Assembly (NCBI RefSeq): GCF_014805685.1
Contig: NC_060896.1
Coordinates: 20,694,777 to 20,758,776, forward strand
Source of the DNA: Silurus meridionalis
Lineage: Eukaryota > Chordata > Actinopteri > Siluriformes > Siluridae
Length of the DNA stretch: 64,000 nt
Direction: 5' to 3'
The notes beneath the pieces were generated by a model, which ran no database searches, was not told where the DNA came from, and was given only the letters and a program-made list of their open reading frames with translations. The translations under genes were made by a program, and so were the position numbers. This document shows, one piece after another, positions 59,511-64,000 of this stretch. How positions within the stretch are numbered: the first letter of the stretch is position 1; every line of letters begins with the position of its first letter.

Positions 59511-61084
59511 ATTACACATTATTTCAGAGAGTGGACAACCCAGTCGTGTTCCCAAAACATTGCAAAGCACCGTCTTGTTTCCTCAGGGAACAAGGGTTAC
59601 ATACGTCACCTAGAGACGTTATATGTCATACCTTTAAAAATGTCTGGTATATTTTAGCCTGATACAGTGGTTCTTTCAAGTTTGTAAACCCTTTAAAATT
59701 GTGTATTTATCCATCAATATGATCCAAAACACCATCAGATTTTTACACACCCTAAAACAAAGCAAATTAAACAATTATTCCCAGTTATTTTTTTATTTAG
59801 AAAAATTATTATTATTTTTTTTTAGAGGTATGTAAATCTTTGCCTTCAGTATCTCATGTGCAGCAATCAATGGAAGTTAAAGTCTCTGAAAACTGTTGAT
59901 AAGTCCCCCATAACAGCTTGGAGGAATTTCAGCCTACTCCTCAAAACAGAACAGCTTCAACTTTGGGATGTTGGTTGGTTTGTTATGTAGAATTGTGAGC
60001 CAAAAGAGGTGTAAGCAGTGTATTCAAGTTTTCAAAAGACAGCAAGTGTGATGCTGCATGACTACATGGGTTAAAGGATCCTCTAATATAAAAGTTCTTT
60101 CACTGATTTAGAGAGCAATGCAGATTGAAGGTAACAGTTAAAACTTTATTGTACCTGCATTGCATTGTCTTGAGGGAAGGCGACCAATTGAATGCCAAAG
60201 AGGTAATACTTAGAAGGCTTACTTTTTTAGTGCTTTTCTAATGCAGTTGTCCTGAAGGCATCCAGGAGATGGTGAGAATGCTTGAGGCAACAGAAACAAG
60301 GGAAAACCTCTCTCAAAAACCTTGGGAGAAACCAGGGTTAAACAGGGGACACTGTCCTTCATTGACTAGTGCTGAAAAATTTTAGCAACTATTGAACTTT
60401 TAGAAGGAATAAATTAAGAAATGTATAGAGATACTGTGCAGGTTCTGGATGCAGGTATTGAAAAGATGCAAGCAGCATGGATTAGAAAGAGAAGGTGATA
60501 TTATTTGGGCAATATTATTAAAAAACAAGATTAGATAATATCTTTAGATATAATGTGAAATGAAAAATTATTGTTTATACTTAGTTTGAAATGGAGCAGG
60601 TTCTTGTGTCCACACCATGTGTCTTTTTCCATTTAAATCTTAGTTAACAGCACTTAAATAAACAATAATTAATTGAGAAACCCCTTCAAAAAAAACCTAC
60701 AAAAACTGTGTGTCAGTGCAGTGTGTCTTGTACAGTGATAAATGTCCTTATTCTAGCTTTCCCAGGCATTTAATTCAGAGCACAGAGATGTATCAGAACA
60801 TGGAAATGAACCAAAGAACCAAATTTGCAGTGCTCTGTGCGGGTTCTTGGAATTGGTTTAAAGATGGTGGGAGCAGTAGGTGTTTATTGCAAGCTATATA
60901 GTTCTAGTTCTGCACCCTAGAAAACTGGCATGTGCTGGTCATCTGGAAAAACTTTATATGATGTGGCGCTATTTATTTGTTAAATAAAGAAGGAAATATT
61001 TAGCACAAAAAGAAGCATTTGTGCAAAGACCCTATCGTGCATAATTTCGGTATAAAGTTAATGAGGATGAGAAGCTTCAAGTAT

Positions 61085-61206
<122 letters not shown>

Positions 61207-61626
61207 ATTTGTGTGCCACACAATTGTCTTGTATTCAAACTCTTCCTGGAAACAACAGTGCTGCATAACAACAAAGGCTTTGTTATTCCGAAACAGGATT
61301 AATGAGTTTTTTGAGGTCACAAACACAAGCTCCAAGGAACTAATGGACTCACTGGTATTTAAGGACCAGCAAAGGTCTTCTATATGCAGACATACTGTAT
61401 GGGGACATATGCTCACCGTCCACTTTAATAGGAATACCTGCTCATTTATCAAGTTGTTCTAATCAGCCAGTTATAGTGGTAGCATCGAAATACCCGGGCT
61501 GCTTTTTTGGGATCTCTAGAAATTTCTTATGCAACAGTCTCCAGAAACTTTTGAGAATGGTGCAAAAATCTTTTATGGGCACACTAAACGTACACCTTGT
61601 CCTGTAGCCATAACTAAATATGTTTT

Positions 61627-61890
61627 GCATATTAATTAATTTGCAGGTGTATATTTTAGCCAACTATGTTAACAAAGAAGCAGCCAATAAATGAAAAGAA
61701 AAATTCCAATGTTTCATTAATTCTAATTAATAATCTGTGGACCTTTATCCATGCCACATTTGTCTATGAAACCGGACTTTGGATAATCTTGCTTTTGGAT
61801 CAACATGCAATATACTGTATGACTGTAAAGGGACTCTATATATAGACATGGCACATTGACTATCTCTCATGCACGCAACAAAGCTGATAA
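61627..61890 (+). repeat. Dispersed repeat, copy 1
   Basis: Shares with 62845-63110, in the same order: ATTTGCAGGTGTA, CAACTATGTTAACA, GGAAAAATTCCA versus GAAAAATTCCAA, GGACTTTGGATA, CTTGCTTTTGGAT and GCAACAAAG. Nature unknown. Confidence 0.75.
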
Positions 61891-62844
61891 TTTTACCACC
61901 GTCAAGAATGTGATCATAAAGATAAGATTAGAACAATTCCTAGAGGTGAAATAAAACTAGAGACCACAATGTCTTGTGCCTGTGAATAAATCTCATGTAT
62001 AGTGATATGAGGTAAATTATTAATTAAAGTATGTAAATTATTAATGAAGTGCAACTGATTGGGGAGAAGTGAAAAAAGAACACTTGTGTTGGATTAGAGT
62101 TACTGTACTGTGGGCAGTAATTCATGTGAAAAAGTGGTGTTTAGTTGCGGGCTTGGTCAAAGCCAAGCACAGGTCCAAGCTTGAAAACAATGTCAAACAA
62201 ATACAGATAAACTAAAGATAAATGTATTGTGACTGAGAGAATACTAAGGTATAACATTTCCTTGTTGAAAAACAGAACATATTGCATGAGCTGTCCAAGC
62301 AAAGAGTCTCATACCATATATTTTGCTGCTGTTTTTAATCTTTTCTGGCTGTATATAGTATTAAAAACAACTTAAATGCATTACAGTTACTTTCTGGATT
62401 CAGATCGATTGATGCTTCAAAACAATTTACACCTCTGCCATGCATTTTGCTTTTGCAATTCCATTTAAAATAAAAGTAAAAGCATTCACACCACCAAAAA
62501 ATCCACTGAAAAGCAAAACCTTAACTGTTTTTTCTTAATGTCAGTAGAACTTTTAGGCCAAAGCTATTACATGTTGATTTTTATAGAGAAGTGAACTTTT
62601 AATTTACTCTCATTAGTCCATTAAAATCATGCCAAACAGAAATGCAATCACTCTCCAATTTAAGCACTAAGGAACTCGGGAACTCAGGAATAAGCTTTAA
62701 TTAGAGAATGGGGTAAAAGCCTGAACTTGGTTGGAATTTTACTGTTATGCATGCTCCTCGTGTGACTTTTTATATAATATTACATCATAATTTGCATCCT
62801 ACTTTTGCAATTAACCACTGAACATTTACATGTACTCTACCATG

Positions 62845-63110
62845 TGCATTAATTCATTTGCAGGTGTAGTTTTGGGTGTTTTAGACAACTATGTTAACAC
62901 AGATGCATCCAGTAGGCGAAAGGAAAAATTCCATTAGTTCATTCATTCTAATAGAGAAATCGCAGACTTTTTTGCATGCCGTATTTGTCACTAAAACAGG
63001 ACTTTGGATATTCTTGCTTTTGGATGAATAGCAATATATGACAGTACGGAGACTCCATATATAAACAACCTTAACAGTCTCTCCGACATGCAACAAAGTG
63101 ATACTTTATA
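62845..63110 (+). repeat. Dispersed repeat, copy 2
   Basis: Diverged direct copy of 61627-61890, about 1.2 kb away. No coding potential or termini recognised. Confidence 0.75.
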
Positions 63111-64000
63111 TAGTATTGTGGGCAGTGTTTTGTTCACAATTATAATTGTCCAAGATAGGGATCATCGTGTTTTTACATCCACCAGTTACAGAAGCTAAAG
63201 AAGAGTGCTGTTTTGCACTGCAAAAAAAATCATTCATGAACTGCTTTTTCAGCTTCAGCTGTACCAATGCTTAACTACTCTCCTAAACGTTAACTGCCAG
63301 CCTAAACCTATTAACTAACACTTGCACTTTACTGCAGTCATCTGTTATTGCATTATTGTATGACTGTGTTAGATTACCCTCCAGATGCACTTCAAGTATT
63401 TTAGTGCACCACATAGAGCACCTAAGCCACGGTTTTAGCCACTAGGTTTTACTACACAGTAATATTAATGTGCCTTAAATTAGTGAACTTGCTAGAGAAC
63501 TTAATTGCTGCTGATGATTACACAATAAAAAGTCTATATAACAATTGCAGCTTATTCCAAAAAAACTACAATTTAAGACGTATTAGTGTAAGCTACAATA
63601 AATAAGAAACTTTCAGATTGCTAACCATAGCACAGCTTAGCATTCAGATAACTGCTTACTTTAGCTACATTTATGTATAAAGCATTAAACAGAGGTCAGA
63701 GAAGAAAAGGGTGTGTTATGCTATATGACTATGTTTGATCATACTGCTGATCAAAATTAGATTAAGCGTTACCATTAATGTCTAATACTGAGCAAAATCA
63801 AAATATACATCTGATTTAAGTGTAACACTGTTTTCAAGATTTAAAAGGTAGACTCTGCACTCGAGTTAGTATCCTTCTACTTTGTTGCCAGTGCTATTTG
63901 TGTTCTTTGTAATGTCATGCTTTTCGGCTCTGATGTTGTTTTTGTCACAGCATGTAGTGTATAATAATTTGTCCAGGGACTGCACACAACAGAAACAAAT

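Larger units (their letters stand above)
59151..59625 (+). mobile_element. Solo DIRS 3' terminal repeat interrupted by a retroposon (D5)
   Basis: Starts ACGTAACCTAGAGACATTCC directly after the end of D3b. It follows the same terminal-repeat sequence through ATGACGTCACTCCTCCGG to about 59307. It is interrupted by the insert at 59308-59510, then resumes at TGATTACACATTATTTCAGA and ends GGGTTACATACGTCACCTAG near 59620. Confidence 0.7.

Overview
This is a vertebrate window, almost certainly from a ray-finned fish. The evidence is a multi-exon gene with GT-AG introns, dense dinucleotide to pentanucleotide microsatellites, DIRS-type tyrosine-recombinase retrotransposons, a decayed LINE, and tRNA-derived SINEs whose tail resembles a very common teleost sequence. 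A catfish-like genome is possible, but I cannot establish that from the sequence alone. Nothing bacterial or viral was seen.

The only host gene recognised lies on the minus strand and covers positions 1 to 47976. It is a sucrase-isomaltase / maltase-glucoamylase family gene: an intestinal brush-border, type II membrane, two-domain GH31 alpha-glucosidase. I could place 26 consecutive coding exons (numbered 2 to 27, assuming one upstream non-coding exon as in mammals). All junctions are GT/AG and the reading frame is continuous for about 1024 codons. They encode the cytosolic tail, the membrane anchor, a short stalk, the first trefoil, the whole first (isomaltase-type) GH31 unit with nucleophile and acid/base Asp, the second trefoil, and the start of the second GH31 unit. 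The gene runs off the window at position 1. Exon 1 and the promoter were not located.

Layout from left to right (3' to 5' of the gene): 1-2465 holds exons 27-25 with a deleted DIRS element in intron 25. 2466-24445 holds exons 24-15 with SINEs, an old tandem duplication and many microsatellites. 24446-35493 holds exons 14-9 with a pogo-like inverted-repeat transposon, a tRNA-Glu SINE with a clear target duplication, and a DIRS deletion derivative. 35494-43547 holds exons 8-6 with a decayed LINE and a solo LTR beside a splice donor. 43548-47976 holds exons 5-2. Upstream, 47977-52490 holds a 314-bp near-perfect palindrome 209 bp from the start codon. 52494-59625 is a cluster of rearranged DIRS elements. 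59626-64000 has no gene I can recognise, only repeats.

The most informative non-gene structure is the DIRS cluster. Several copies retain inverted terminal repeats and the internal complementary region typical of DIRS elements, and one is a head-to-head mosaic. I see no evidence of a new multi-gene system.
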